From NCBI RefSeq assembly GCF_000420625.1, contig NZ_ATVH01000011.1:1-64000 (forward strand): a stretch of DNA of 64,000 nucleotides. The letters run 5' to 3'. This document shows, piece after piece, positions 43,780-53,300 of this stretch (its first letter is position 1; every line of letters starts with the position of its first letter). The notes under the pieces are model-generated. The model saw only the letters and a list, made by a program, of their open reading frames with translations. It was not told the origin of the DNA and made no database searches. The position numbers and the translations under genes were made by a program. Source of the DNA: Fodinicurvata sediminis DSM 21159. GTDB taxonomy: Bacteria; Pseudomonadota; Alphaproteobacteria; Kiloniellales; DSM-21159.

Positions 43780-45288
43780 TTATGGAGTGTTCCCATTTAT
43801 GGCCATCTCCAGCACCCCGACGATCAGGCCAAGACCAGTGCCAGCCGTAATCCAGAACAATAGATTCCAGCGATGTCCAATGACCCAGGGGCCAACGTTT
43901 CCATAGCGTGCGGCGACCAGTACTCCTGCGGTAAAAGGGGAACTGGCAACGGCCATGCACCAGCCGGATGACAGGGCCAGGGCGGCGGGCAGGGTGCTGG
44001 CGCCAGGCAGTGTGGTTTCGGCCAGGGCCGTACCGATAAGAGTCGTCGTGATAATGGGATTCAGTCCTAACTGTCCCATGAGGATCACCAGCCAGATCGA
44101 AGCGGACAGAGTGAGGGGGCGAGGCAGCAGATCGACAACACTTACGAGCCAGTCGTTTGGAATGGCAAAAGCCAAGAGCACGCCTAGTGCAGCCGTGTTG
44201 CCGCTGACGCCGATCTCGGACCGCTGACTTGGCAGGATGCGGGCCAGATAGCGGTGCAGGGTACTGAGCGTATAATTATGGGAGTGCTCGGGATCTTCTT
44301 GCCGTTTCAAGGATATATGGGTTTTGGCGCGCGACTGTCGTATAAGCCAGGCCAGAGCCAGGAAGGGAATAGAAGAGATAACGCCCACGATGATTGCGGA
44401 GTTGAAGATTTCTGATAGGCCGAAGGCCATAATGAAAATCGCTGCAACAAGACCCAGTAGGGGCAGGAAATCGATCCAGCGCCCTTCTTTAGGTGCGCCG
44501 GGCCGGGAACCGGGCCGAGGGCGAGGACTGGTCAGGCGGTCCAGGACCCAGCCCCAAAGCAAGGTCAGCATGGCCAAGCCAAAGCCGGCCAGGATGAAAG
44601 CTGTGGTATCGGTTTGCGGCAAGCTTGCCATGACCACGGCGAAGGAAACCGAAAGCGGGGACCAGATGGAGATTGTGGCGAAGCCGCGTTGGACCGCCGT
44701 AATCATGCGCCGCCTCCGGATGAGGCGGCGTCGCTCAATTTCCTCCGGAGTGCCTTTATCCTCATGTGATGCCAGGGCTCGATGAACCAGTTCTCCCAGC
44801 AGGCTCATGGCTCCGATGCTGAGGAGCAGGGAAATCAGATGGCCGCCGGCGGAAAGCACGATGTATCGCCGCCCTGGCGGCTGATGAACAATGACATCTC
44901 CGCAGTTCGCGATCAGTCGGGAATACTCGGCCACGGCACTCAGCAGGGCCATGACAGCAAACAGCGAGGCAATAAGTGCTCCGCGCGCTCCAGCTTCAAT
45001 GGCCCAGGTCCAAAAGTCCTGATCCTGCAGCCAGCCAAAGGCAATCAGGCAACCGCTGGCAACAATATAGATGTACGGGGCTTTGCGACTGCCGGGCAAG
45101 GCCGTCACTACAAAAACCAAGAAGGAGATAGCCGCCAGGGTTTCGGCGTTGGCTAGGTTGAAGAGACCATCCGCCACGGTTGCCAGTACGCAGGAAAGGC
45201 CAGCAGCGCTGAGAACGACGCGGCGAAGCCTTCCGATGGCTGGTGTGTTTGGGTTGACGATCGGTCTTTCCCGTAATGAGGCAGTCAA
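43780..45288 (-). CDS. Polytopic membrane protein of unknown function
   Basis: I do not recognise this 502-residue protein. It has about ten to twelve hydrophobic segments and a basic, arginine-rich loop near residue 185 (EEIERRRLIRRRRM). The second half has a proline- and arginine-rich linker (SPRPRPGSRPGAPKEGR). The overall pattern suits an ion- or organic-acid transporter, but no conserved signature is evident. It is the first gene of the three-gene unit with a ketopantoate reductase-like gene (28 bases apart) and an MFS gene, so it may move a related metabolite. The gap 45289-45456 shows no gene. Confidence 0.7.
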   Translation of the reverse strand: MTASLRERPIVNPNTPAIGRLRRVVLSAAGLSCVLATVADGLFNLANAETLAAISFLVFVVTALPGSRKAPYIYIVASGCLIAFGWLQDQDFWTWAIEAGARGALIASLFAVMALLSAVAEYSRLIANCGDVIVHQPPGRRYIVLSAGGHLISLLLSIGAMSLLGELVHRALASHEDKGTPEEIERRRLIRRRRMITAVQRGFATISIWSPLSVSFAVVMASLPQTDTTAFILAGFGLAMLTLLWGWVLDRLTSPRPRPGSRPGAPKEGRWIDFLPLLGLVAAIFIMAFGLSEIFNSAIIVGVISSIPFLALAWLIRQSRAKTHISLKRQEDPEHSHNYTLSTLHRYLARILPSQRSEIGVSGNTAALGVLLAFAIPNDWLVSVVDLLPRPLTLSASIWLVILMGQLGLNPIITTTLIGTALAETTLPGASTLPAALALSSGWCMAVASSPFTAGVLVAARYGNVGPWVIGHRWNLLFWITAGTGLGLIVGVLEMAINGNTP

Positions 45289-45456
45289 CTGCCTTGTTAT
45301 AGTGGTTTAGGAACCCTTTTGCGCCTCCTATTGCTAGAGAGGTAGCCGCTTGTCTGCAATTGCCTGAGCCCACACAAGCTTGCATAACGGATCTTCGCGC
45401 AACGCGGGGCGCTCTGTCAGGTTTGCTTGACCCTGGAGATTATAGACTTGGCGCTA

Positions 45457-45738
45457 CTAGTCGTTGTGGCGCTTGCCATCCGGTTCCGGCTCGGGTTCGG
45501 GATTGTTCTCGCGCGCCTGTTCATGATGACGCGTATCATGCCCGCTGCGATTGCTGTAGAACACCAGAGCCATGAGACCGCCGCCAACTAGGAGCGTCAG
45601 GATAACACCGCCTGAAAGCGCGATCCACCCGTGGGCGCCCAAGCTCACGTCTCCCAGATTGCTCCATGTGGTTATGCCGCCAATGCAGGCCAGAACCAGT
45701 ATGAAGCCCAGGACAAGATAGAGAAGGATGTTCTTCAT
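45457..45738 (-). CDS. Small two-helix membrane protein
   Basis: This short protein of about 93 residues has two hydrophobic helices (NILLYLVLGFILVLACIG and ALSGGVILTLLVGGGLMALVFY) and a hydrophilic tail that contains NPEPEPEPDGKRHND. No family is recognised. The ATG at 45738 begins the first helix; an in-frame ATG at 45828 adds 30 residues that lack family-like features. The tail may sit in the cytoplasm. It stands alone, with the tRNA genes on the other side. Confidence 0.6.
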   Translation of the reverse strand: MKNILLYLVLGFILVLACIGGITTWSNLGDVSLGAHGWIALSGGVILTLLVGGGLMALVFYSNRSGHDTRHHEQARENNPEPEPEPDGKRHND

Positions 45739-45819
45739 GATGTTTGAATAGCATCTGAAGGGAGATGCAGCCAGACACTCCTTTCCGGATGCAAAAAAGC
45801 TTTTCTTGCTCTTGTACTT

Positions 45820-45847
45820 TGGCGCCAAGATCGCTAATTAGGCGCCA
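45820..45847. promoter_or_regulatory. GC-rich dyad between the small membrane protein and tRNA-Leu
   Basis: Arms TGGCGCC (45820-45826) and GGCGCCA (45841-45847) are perfect complements around 14 bases. They lie about 40 bases before the first tRNA-Leu gene and about 80 bases before the divergent small membrane-protein gene. It could be an operator or a hairpin; there is no direct evidence of either. Confidence 0.3.
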
Positions 45848-45884
45848 CCATCGAACGGCTTGCCGGTTGATGAAAAATGAGCGT

Positions 45885-45971
45885 GCGGCTGTGGCGGAAC
45901 TGGTAGACGCGCAGCGTTGAGGTCGCTGTGGGGGAGACCCCGTGGAGGTTCAAATCCTCTCAGCCGCACCA
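45885..45971 (+). tRNA. tRNA-Leu (anticodon GAG)
   Basis: The acceptor arms GCGGCTG and CAGCCGC pair perfectly, and CCA is encoded at the 3' end. The D-arm has GGCGGAACTGGTAGACGC and the T-arm GGTTCAAATCC. The anticodon loop TTGAGGT between the arms CAGCG and CGCTG gives anticodon GAG. A long variable arm, as in type II tRNAs, follows. It would read leucine codons CUC and CUU. Confidence 0.95.
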
Positions 45972-46058
45972 AGCATTTGCCTCGGTACAGGTTTTGTTCC
46001 AACCCCGCAAAAAGGGTTTGACAGAGCCGGGGTCGATGGAGTGAAAGAAGGACCTACC

Positions 46059-46078
46059 CTCCGAGCCTTTGCTCGGAG
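46059..46078 (+). terminator. Hairpin between the two tRNA-Leu genes
   Basis: Arms CTCCGAGC and GCTCGGAG are perfect complements around a 4-base CTTT loop, ending 11 bases before the second tRNA. There is no T run. It may be a processing signal or a weak terminator of the first tRNA transcript. Confidence 0.4.
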
Positions 46079-46089
46079 CCTTGATCGTC

Positions 46090-46176
46090 GCGGCTGTGGC
46101 GGAATTGGTAGACGCGCAGGTTTCAGGTACCTGTGGTGGAGACACCGTGGTGGTTCGAGTCCACTCAGCCGCACCA
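46090..46176 (+). tRNA. tRNA-Leu (anticodon CAG)
   Basis: The same acceptor stem as the first tRNA-Leu (GCGGCTG and CAGCCGC) and an encoded CCA. The anticodon loop TTCAGGT between the arms CAGGT and ACCTG gives anticodon CAG, which reads CUG, the main leucine codon in this genome. The T-arm GGTTCGAGTCC is standard. The pair is in tandem, 118 bases apart, and probably arose by duplication followed by anticodon divergence. Confidence 0.95.
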
Positions 46177-46204
46177 ATCCTTGCGAGGCAGCATTTGCAA
46201 GGAT
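46177..46204 (+). terminator. Hairpin after the second tRNA-Leu
   Basis: Arms ATCCTTGC and GCAAGGAT are perfect complements around a 12-base loop, immediately after the CCA of the tRNA. No T run follows, so it may act in 3' processing or weak termination. The remaining 46205-46444 shows no gene and is an AT-richer leader to the DUF502 gene. Confidence 0.5.
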
Positions 46205-46444
46205 CCATGTTTAGTAAGGCTGCCTGACACGCATACACTGCTTAGCCAGGTTGCCATTCCCCTGCCTTAATGTCAGCCTAGCTAATTAATGAATTCTTCC
46301 TTGGTTTCCTGGAGTTGGAAACACGGGCTTAGCTTCTCGTGTGTCTTGCGAAAAGGAAGACACAGGCAAGGATTTCCTGTAACACTTTCAGTTTCCCTGC
46401 GATAGCTCAGGGAGCTAGGCATCTGCTTTGAACTGGGAAGAAGA

Positions 46445-47875
46445 ATGGCGCAAAAGCCCGGTCCAAAAGAATCTCACAAGTCCGATTCCCATACTGAAGA
46501 TGACCCACTGTCCAAGATTGCGCCTCATAGCGGATTCGTAGGGCGGTTGCGCAATTATTTTCTGGTCGGAGTCCTCATTACGGCTCCAATCGCAATTACG
46601 ATATGGATTGCCTGGGGCGTTATAGACTTCTTTGACACCCGTGTGCGCCCGCTTGTGCCTGCGGATTGGAATCCCGAAACCTATCTGCCTTTCTCGGTGC
46701 CTGGACTGGGACTCTTGCTGGTCCTGGTGTTCTTGACGTTTATCGGAATGTTCACTGCGGGCCTGGTTGGGCGTGCCCTGATGGACAGTGGCGAGCGACT
46801 GTTGGCCAGGGTTCCTGTCGTTCGCAGCATCTACGGCTCCCTGAAGCAGGTTTTCGAGACAGTTCTTGCGCAGAATTCTCGCGCATTTCGGGATGTCGTT
46901 CTGGTGGAGTATCCCTATCAGGGGGTTTGGGCCATCGGGTTTGTCACCTCCGAAACGACAGGTGAGGTTCAGCGTTTGACGGAGGGCAGGGTCGTTTCCG
47001 TATTCGTGCCGGCCACGCCCAATCCGACAACAGGTTTTCTGCTGTTCCTTCCGAAAGACGAGGTGCATCACCTGGACATGACGGTCGAGCAGGGCCTCAA
47101 GCTCGTGATTTCCGGCGGAATTGTTGTTCCTCCTCGGGGAGAGCCACGCTCTTTGCCGGAAATGTTCAGGCAACAGAAGACAGTCAAGAGCGGGGGACTG
47201 GGCTTTACGTCTCGCTTGCGAAATTACTTCCTGACAGGCGTGCTTGTGACTTCGCCTGTCGTGATCACCTTCTGGCTGGTTTGGGAAATCATCACCTTTG
47301 TCGACGGCAGGGTAAAGCCGATGATTCCTTTGGAGTTACAACCAACCCATTACCTGCCTGTAGGATTTCCCGAAATACCTGGCATCGGTCTTGTGGTGGC
47401 TATTGCCGGGCTGATCGTCATCGGCATGTTCGGGGCAGGAATCATCGGGCGTGCGGTGCTGCGAACCTCTTCATGGGTGTTCGGGCGTCTTCCTGTAATA
47501 CGCAGTATTTATGGGGCATTGCGTCAGATTGTTGAAACCATTCTGGCCAGCCAATCGGATGCTTTCCGCGAATGCGTATTGTTCCAGTACCCTCGCCGAG
47601 GGTCCTGGGTCATCGGGTTCCTGACGGGCAAGACGGAAGGGCAGGTGCAGGGACTGACCGATGCCAACGTCGTAAATGTTTTCATGCCGACAACGCCGAA
47701 TCCCACTTCAGGCTTTCTCATGTTCGTGCCGAAGGATGAGGTTAGGCCATTGACCATGACGGTGGAAGAAGGATTGAAGATGGTGGTGTCTGGCGGTTTG
47801 GTGGTGCCGCCGGATCGTGGTGCCGCCGAAACGGAAGAGGAGCTTACGGAAGGCAGCCCGCAGGCAGCAAGCTGA
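46445..47875 (+). CDS. Fused tandem DUF502 membrane protein
   Basis: This 476-residue protein contains two complete DUF502 modules in one chain. The first runs from about residue 30 to 240 (RLRNYFLVGVLITAPIAITIWIAWGVIDF, then RVPVVRSIYGSLKQVFETVLAQNSRAFRDVVLVEYP and VFVPATPNPTTGFLLFLPKDEV). The second runs from about 255 to 460 and repeats the same elements (RLRNYFLTGVLVTSPVVITFWLVWEIITF, RLPVIRSIYGALRQIVETIL, FMPTTPNPTSGFLMFVPKDEV). A usual DUF502 protein is about 200-240 residues, so this is an internal duplication. The family is an uncharacterised membrane family, often beside recG as here. Two to four membrane helices are expected. Function is unknown. Confidence 0.92.
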   Translation: MAQKPGPKESHKSDSHTEDDPLSKIAPHSGFVGRLRNYFLVGVLITAPIAITIWIAWGVIDFFDTRVRPLVPADWNPETYLPFSVPGLGLLLVLVFLTFIGMFTAGLVGRALMDSGERLLARVPVVRSIYGSLKQVFETVLAQNSRAFRDVVLVEYPYQGVWAIGFVTSETTGEVQRLTEGRVVSVFVPATPNPTTGFLLFLPKDEVHHLDMTVEQGLKLVISGGIVVPPRGEPRSLPEMFRQQKTVKSGGLGFTSRLRNYFLTGVLVTSPVVITFWLVWEIITFVDGRVKPMIPLELQPTHYLPVGFPEIPGIGLVVAIAGLIVIGMFGAGIIGRAVLRTSSWVFGRLPVIRSIYGALRQIVETILASQSDAFRECVLFQYPRRGSWVIGFLTGKTEGQVQGLTDANVVNVFMPTTPNPTSGFLMFVPKDEVRPLTMTVEEGLKMVVSGGLVVPPDRGAAETEEELTEGSPQAAS

Positions 47876-47880
47876 TGCAG

Positions 47881-49962
47881 CTAGCCTGATCGAAGATAGC
47901 GTACGGCGCTGTCGCGTTCGAAAAGATAAAGAAGCACACGCAGAGCCTTGCCCCGTTCAGTCTCTAGCTGTGGGTCGCGTTGAAGTATCAAGCTGGCATC
48001 GTCGCGTGCTGCCAGCAAAAAATCTGAATGAGCAACCGGGTCAGCCAGGCGAAATTCGGGGAAGCCGCTTTGGCGCGTGCCAAGAAGTTCGCCTGAACCT
48101 CGAAGCTTCAAATCTTCTTCTGCTATGCGGAAGCCGTCGTCACTCTCTCGCAAGACGCGCAATCGTTCGCTGGCAACTTCGCCCAAGGGTGTTTGATACA
48201 GCAGGAGGCACGCGGATTTCCCGGAGCCGCGTCCCACACGCCCCCTTAGCTGATGCAATTGGGCCAAGCCAAAACGTTCCGCATGTTCTATCACCATTAC
48301 CGTGGCTTCGGGTACGTCAACGCCAACCTCGATTACGGTCGTGGCGACAAGGACGAGAAGGCGCCCCTCTGCAAAAGCCTGCATGACGTCGTCTTTTGCT
48401 GTGGCTTTCATTTTCCCGTGAACCAGCCCTACCTTGCCGGGGAATGCCTGGTCCAGTGCTTGGAATCGCTGTTCGGCTGCGGCCAGATCACTGTTCTCGG
48501 ATTCTTCTACAAGGGGGCAAAGCCAGTAAACGCGCGCGCCATTGCTCAATGCCCGCCCAACGGCCTGTACCACCTCGGGCAGGCGTTCCAGGGGCAATGT
48601 GCGCGTATCCACCGCTTGGCGTCCGGGCGGCTTTTCTGTCAGCCGCGAGGATTCCATGTCGCCATAGCTGGTCAGCAGCAATGTGCGGGGTATGGGCGTT
48701 GCTGTCATGACCAGGGTATCGATGGCCTTCCCCTTGCTTGCCAGGGACAGACGTTGGTGCACCCCGAAACGATGCTGTTCATCGATGACCGCCACCCCCA
48801 GACGGTGGAATTTGATCGACTCCTGGAACAGGGCGTGCGTACCAATCACAAGCTGTGCTTCCCCGTGCTCGATCTGTTCAAGCAGTGCGGTGCGGGTCTT
48901 GCCCTTGTCACGTCCCGTCAGAATGACTGTCGAGATTCCCATGACATCTGCCAAAGGCTGTATGGTCTTGTAATGCTGTCGCGCCAGTATTTCCGTTGGG
49001 GCCATAAGAGCGGCCTGGTGGCCAGATTCGATAACGTCCAGCATAGCCAACAGGGCCACAAGGGTCTTACCGCTTCCCACATCGCCCTGGAGCAGGCGAA
49101 GCATGCGGCTTTCGTCAGCCAGGTCTGTGCGAATCTCCGCGAGAGCCGTCTGTTGGCTTTGAGTCAGGGAAAACGGCAAACTTGAAACCGCCAGTTCAGC
49201 CAATCGGCCTGGCACCTTTCTACTGACACCAGCCAATTTCCGCTGATTCAGGCGAATAATGCCTAGCGCCAATTGGTTTGAAAGCAGTTCATCATAGGCC
49301 AGCCTGGATCGTTCAAGTGACAGCGGAGAGAGATCATCTTTGCTCTCCGGATTATGTGCCTTTTCCAGTGAAGCTTTCCAGGTTTTCCAGCCCTGACGTT
49401 GCAGATAGGCGGGATCTTGCCATTCCGGAAGATCCGGGGCTCGCTGAATGGCCTCCCGGATGGCATTGGCCGCAACACGCGGCTTCAAGCCTGCAGTCAG
49501 GGGATAGATTGCCTCGACGAGGGGCAAGCGCGCCTCATCAGAGGGTGGCAGGATGAAATCCGGATGAGCCATTTGCAGGCGTCCATGGAAGCTGTCCAGA
49601 CTGCCGCTGATAAGCCGGATTTCTCCGGGCGGCAGGATGCGCTTGAGATAATCTTCCCTGGCATGGAAAAAGACCAGTTCCAGCTCACCTGAATCGTCAT
49701 GGCAGTCGATGCGATAGGGGTGTCTGGAATTGGCACCGGGACGATGGGCTGCAACGGTAACCTTCAGGGTTGCAACGTGCCCGGGCTCGGCTTGATTGAG
49801 CTTAGGGCGATAGCGACGGTCGATGACATTGACCGGCAAAAGCCAGCAGAGATCGATCAGTTTGTGACCGGCCAGTTTGGAGAAAAGCTTGGCCAGTCGG
49901 CTGCCAACACCGGGCAGCGTTTCCGTTTCCGCGAAGAGGGGATTGAGGATATCCGGGCGCAC
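47881..49962 (-). CDS. recG: ATP-dependent DNA helicase RecG
   Basis: This 693-residue SF2 helicase remodels stalled replication forks and Holliday junctions. An N-terminal wedge/OB-fold domain precedes the helicase core with Walker A GDVGSGKTLVALLA at about residues 292-305, the DEQH box in VIDEQHRFGVHQRLSL, and ATTVIEVGVDVPEATVMVIEHAERFGLAQLHQLRGRVGRG near the C-terminus. The length and layout are standard. It is convergent with the DUF502 gene with only five bases between the stops, and divergent from sdhE across about 80 bases. Confidence 0.96.
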   Translation of the reverse strand: MRPDILNPLFAETETLPGVGSRLAKLFSKLAGHKLIDLCWLLPVNVIDRRYRPKLNQAEPGHVATLKVTVAAHRPGANSRHPYRIDCHDDSGELELVFFHAREDYLKRILPPGEIRLISGSLDSFHGRLQMAHPDFILPPSDEARLPLVEAIYPLTAGLKPRVAANAIREAIQRAPDLPEWQDPAYLQRQGWKTWKASLEKAHNPESKDDLSPLSLERSRLAYDELLSNQLALGIIRLNQRKLAGVSRKVPGRLAELAVSSLPFSLTQSQQTALAEIRTDLADESRMLRLLQGDVGSGKTLVALLAMLDVIESGHQAALMAPTEILARQHYKTIQPLADVMGISTVILTGRDKGKTRTALLEQIEHGEAQLVIGTHALFQESIKFHRLGVAVIDEQHRFGVHQRLSLASKGKAIDTLVMTATPIPRTLLLTSYGDMESSRLTEKPPGRQAVDTRTLPLERLPEVVQAVGRALSNGARVYWLCPLVEESENSDLAAAEQRFQALDQAFPGKVGLVHGKMKATAKDDVMQAFAEGRLLVLVATTVIEVGVDVPEATVMVIEHAERFGLAQLHQLRGRVGRGSGKSACLLLYQTPLGEVASERLRVLRESDDGFRIAEEDLKLRGSGELLGTRQSGFPEFRLADPVAHSDFLLAARDDASLILQRDPQLETERGKALRVLLYLFERDSAVRYLRSG

Positions 49963-50044
49963 GATGCTGATATGGTGCTTGATTGATCACTGACATTGCG
50001 GTTCTGACGGCCTATATCCTAGCCGGAGCAAAGGGAAGCGCAAA

Positions 50045-50323
50045 ATGAAAGACACTGAGGACCTTGAAGCGAAGCGCAAGCGTTTGCGATTTCGCAGCTG
50101 GCATCGCGGCATCCGTGAAATGGACCTGCTGGTTGGAAGCTTTGCGGATAGTCGACTTGCGGAACTGGATGCAGAGCAGCTTTCACGTTACGAAGAGTTG
50201 TTGCTGGAAAGTGATCCGGACCTCTATGCCTGGATGACCGGCCGCGCCGAGCCTCCGGAGGAACTGAACCACGATGTCATGCAGATGATGCGCCAATTCG
50301 AGTACAAGCCGCAACTGGATTGA
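50045..50323 (+). CDS. sdhE: Succinate dehydrogenase assembly factor SdhE
   Basis: This 92-residue protein is a member of the DUF339/SdhE (Sdh5, SdhAF2) family, which helps attach FAD covalently to the flavoprotein subunit of succinate dehydrogenase and fumarate reductase. The diagnostic RGxxE motif is present (SWHRGIREMDLLVGSFAD), followed by ESDPDLYAWMTGR. The stop overlaps the likely TTG start of mfd by four bases (TTGA), so translation of mfd may be coupled to it. The sdh genes themselves are not in this window. Confidence 0.95.
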   Translation: MKDTEDLEAKRKRLRFRSWHRGIREMDLLVGSFADSRLAELDAEQLSRYEELLLESDPDLYAWMTGRAEPPEELNHDVMQMMRQFEYKPQLD

Positions 50324-53300
50324 AATTGAGAGACGATCTTCTGAAAACGCCCGGGCGCAGTACGCTGGGCAATGTGCCCGAAGGCGTGGACGCCTGTGTT
50401 CTGCTTCAGCTTTTGGACAATGCCGTAAGCAAGCAGGTGCCGCTGGTTCATGTCTGCAGGGATGATGCGCGGATGGCGCGTTTGGCCGAAGTGCTTTCCT
50501 TCTTCGCGCCCAACCTGGATATCCTGTCTATGCCCGCATGGGATTGCCTGCCTTATGACAGAGTCAGCCCTCACAGGGACATCGTTTCCCAGAGAATAGC
50601 CGGTTTGAGCCGTTTGATCTCTGACAAGCCTCCTGCAATCGTGCTGACGACAGTCAACGCGCTGCTGCAGCGGCTTCCGCCGCGTGAGTTGTTCGCAGGC
50701 CGCACTCTGTCGGCGCGGCCCAGTGAAACTCTGCCTCCCGAGCAATTGACAGCCTTCCTCAACGAAAACGGTTTTCAGCGCGTCGAAACCGTGGCGGAGC
50801 CCGGTGAATATGCCATGCGCGGCGGCATCATCGACCTGTATCCGGCCGGAGAGGAAAATCCACTGCGCCTGGATTTCTTTGGCGATGAACTGGAAAGCAT
50901 TCGTGTATTCGATCCGCTGTCCCAGCGGACAACAGGTAAGGCTGAACTTCTGACACTGTTGCCGGTCAACGAGGTTGTTCTTGACGAGGAGACGGCCGAG
51001 CGTTTTCGCAGCGGCTACCGGGCCGCCTTTGGCGCAAGAGTCAGCGAGGATCCTCTCTATCAGGCAATCAGCGCGCAACGCCGTCATCCTGGCATGGAGC
51101 ATTGGCTGCCTCTTTTTTATGAAAAGCTGGCATGCCTGACGGACTACTTGTCGGATGCTCCACTGTCCTTTGACCACCAGGCGGAGGAAGCGCGGGACGC
51201 GCGCCTTGAATCCATACAGGATTTCTACGATGCACGCCGGCAGATGGAAGGCCAGGAGCAACTGGATGGTGCACCCTACCATCCCTTGCTGCCTGACAGG
51301 CTCTACCTGACCGCCACTGAATGGGACCAGATGGTCGAAGCGCGGCCCAGCCTGTTCTTTACGCCTTTTGACCAGCCATCCGATGAAGGCCGGCGGGTTG
51401 CTGATGCAGGGGGGCGGCGGCCAGCTGATTTCACAAGCGAACGCAAGGATTCAGAGGGGACTCTCTACAAGGCCTTGGCTCAGTTCATCAGCCAGGAGCA
51501 GAAGGCAGGTCGAAAGGTTCTCATCGCTGGTTTCAGCGAGGGCTCCCGGGATCGTCTGCATACGGTTCTCAAGGAACACGGGCTGACACGTGTGGCGCCC
51601 GTCTCTGATTGGCAGGATGCCCAGGCACTGCCATCGCAGCAGGCCGGTCTTGTTGCCTTGGGGGTGGAAAAGGGGTTCGGTTTTGGGGACCTGACGATTA
51701 TCTCCGAAGCCGATATCCTGGGCGAGCGGATTGTGCGATCGAAAGCGCGCAAACGGCGTTCCGACAATTTCCTGACCGAAGTTTCAACCCTGCATGCTGA
51801 CGATTTCGTGGTGCACGTGGATCACGGTATAGGCCGGTATGAGGGCTTGGAAACACTGGATGTGGGCGGAGCGCCGCACGACTGCGTGAAAGTCATCTAT
51901 CACGGTGGCGACAAGCTGTTTGTCCCTGTTGAATCGATCGAGGTGCTTTCCCGTTATGGTTCGGCTGACACTGTGGCCGAGTTGGATCGCCTGGGACATG
52001 GCAACTGGCAAGCGCGCAAAGCCAAGGTCAAGGAGCGCCTGAAGGAAACCGCGGATCATCTCATTGCAGTGGCTGCCGAAAGGGAATTGAAGCAGTCAGA
52101 AAGCTTGAATCCACCCGAAGGCCTCTATGAGGAATTCTGTGCCCGTTTTCCCTATCCTGAAACAGATGACCAGTTGCGTGCTATCGAAGACCTGTTGAAC
52201 GATCTGGGCAGCGGCAAGCCCATGGATCGTCTGATTTGTGGTGATGTGGGGTTCGGCAAGACCGAGGTTGCACTGCGCGCCGCCTTCATTGTTGCCATGT
52301 CGGGCAAGCAGGTGGCTGTTGTCGTTCCAACGACGCTTTTGGCGCGACAGCATTATGAAACTCTGAAGGAGCGCTTCGCAGGTTTGCCGATACGAATTGG
52401 CCAGCTCTCACGGCTGACCAGCAGCAAGGAGGCAGCGCAGGTCCGCCAGAATCTGAAGGACGGCACCCTGGATATCGTTGTTGGGACACATGCCTTACTG
52501 GGCAAATCCGTCGGGTTCAAGGATCTGGGGCTGCTGATCATCGATGAGGAGCAGCATTTCGGCGTGAAACAGAAAGAACGCCTGAAGGAGTTGAGGGCCG
52601 AGGTTCACGTTCTCACCCTGACAGCTACTCCAATCCCACGAACCCTGCAGCTGGCCATGTCTGGTGTGAAGGAGATGAGCCTGATCGCTACTCCGCCGGT
52701 CGATCGTCTGGCGGTGAGAACCTTTGTTCTGCCCTATGATTCCGTTGTCATTCGAGAGGCCATACTGCGTGAGCACTTCCGTGGGGGGCAGAGTTTCTAT
52801 GTCTGTCCCCGACTTGAGGACATAGCTGGGGTCGAGGAAAAGCTGAGGAAGCTGGTGCCCGAGGTACGTATCGGAGTTGCTCATGGGCAGTTGCCGGGCA
52901 CGCAACTGGAAGAGGTGATGTCCGCCTTTGTCGATCACCGGTATGACGTTTTGCTGTCGACCAACATTGTGGAATCTGGCCTGGATATACCGGCAGCGAA
53001 TACCTTGATCATTCACAGGGCAGACATGTTCGGTCTGGCGCAGCTTTATCAGCTTCGGGGGCGCGTCGGTCGCTCGAAACAGCGCGGCTATGCCTACCTG
53101 ACATTGCCGCAGGGTCGGATTTTGACCAAGAGCGCGGAAAAGCGCCTGGAGGTGATGCAAACTCTGAATACCCTGGGGGCGGGTTTCACACTTGCCAGTC
53201 ACGATATGGACATCCGGGGCGCCGGCAACCTTTTGGGGGAAGAGCAGTCCGGGCATGTGCGTGAAGTTGGGGTCGAACTGTATCAGCAGCTTCTGGAAGA

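Noticed and set aside
45885-46204. An integration site or genomic island at the tRNA-Leu genes
   Set aside because: There is no integrase gene and no repeated tRNA 3' end nearby; both sides hold ordinary chromosomal genes.
45942-46238. Open frames of about 75-92 codons across the tRNA-Leu pair on both strands
   Set aside because: They cover the two tRNA genes and their intervening hairpins, so they are not coding.
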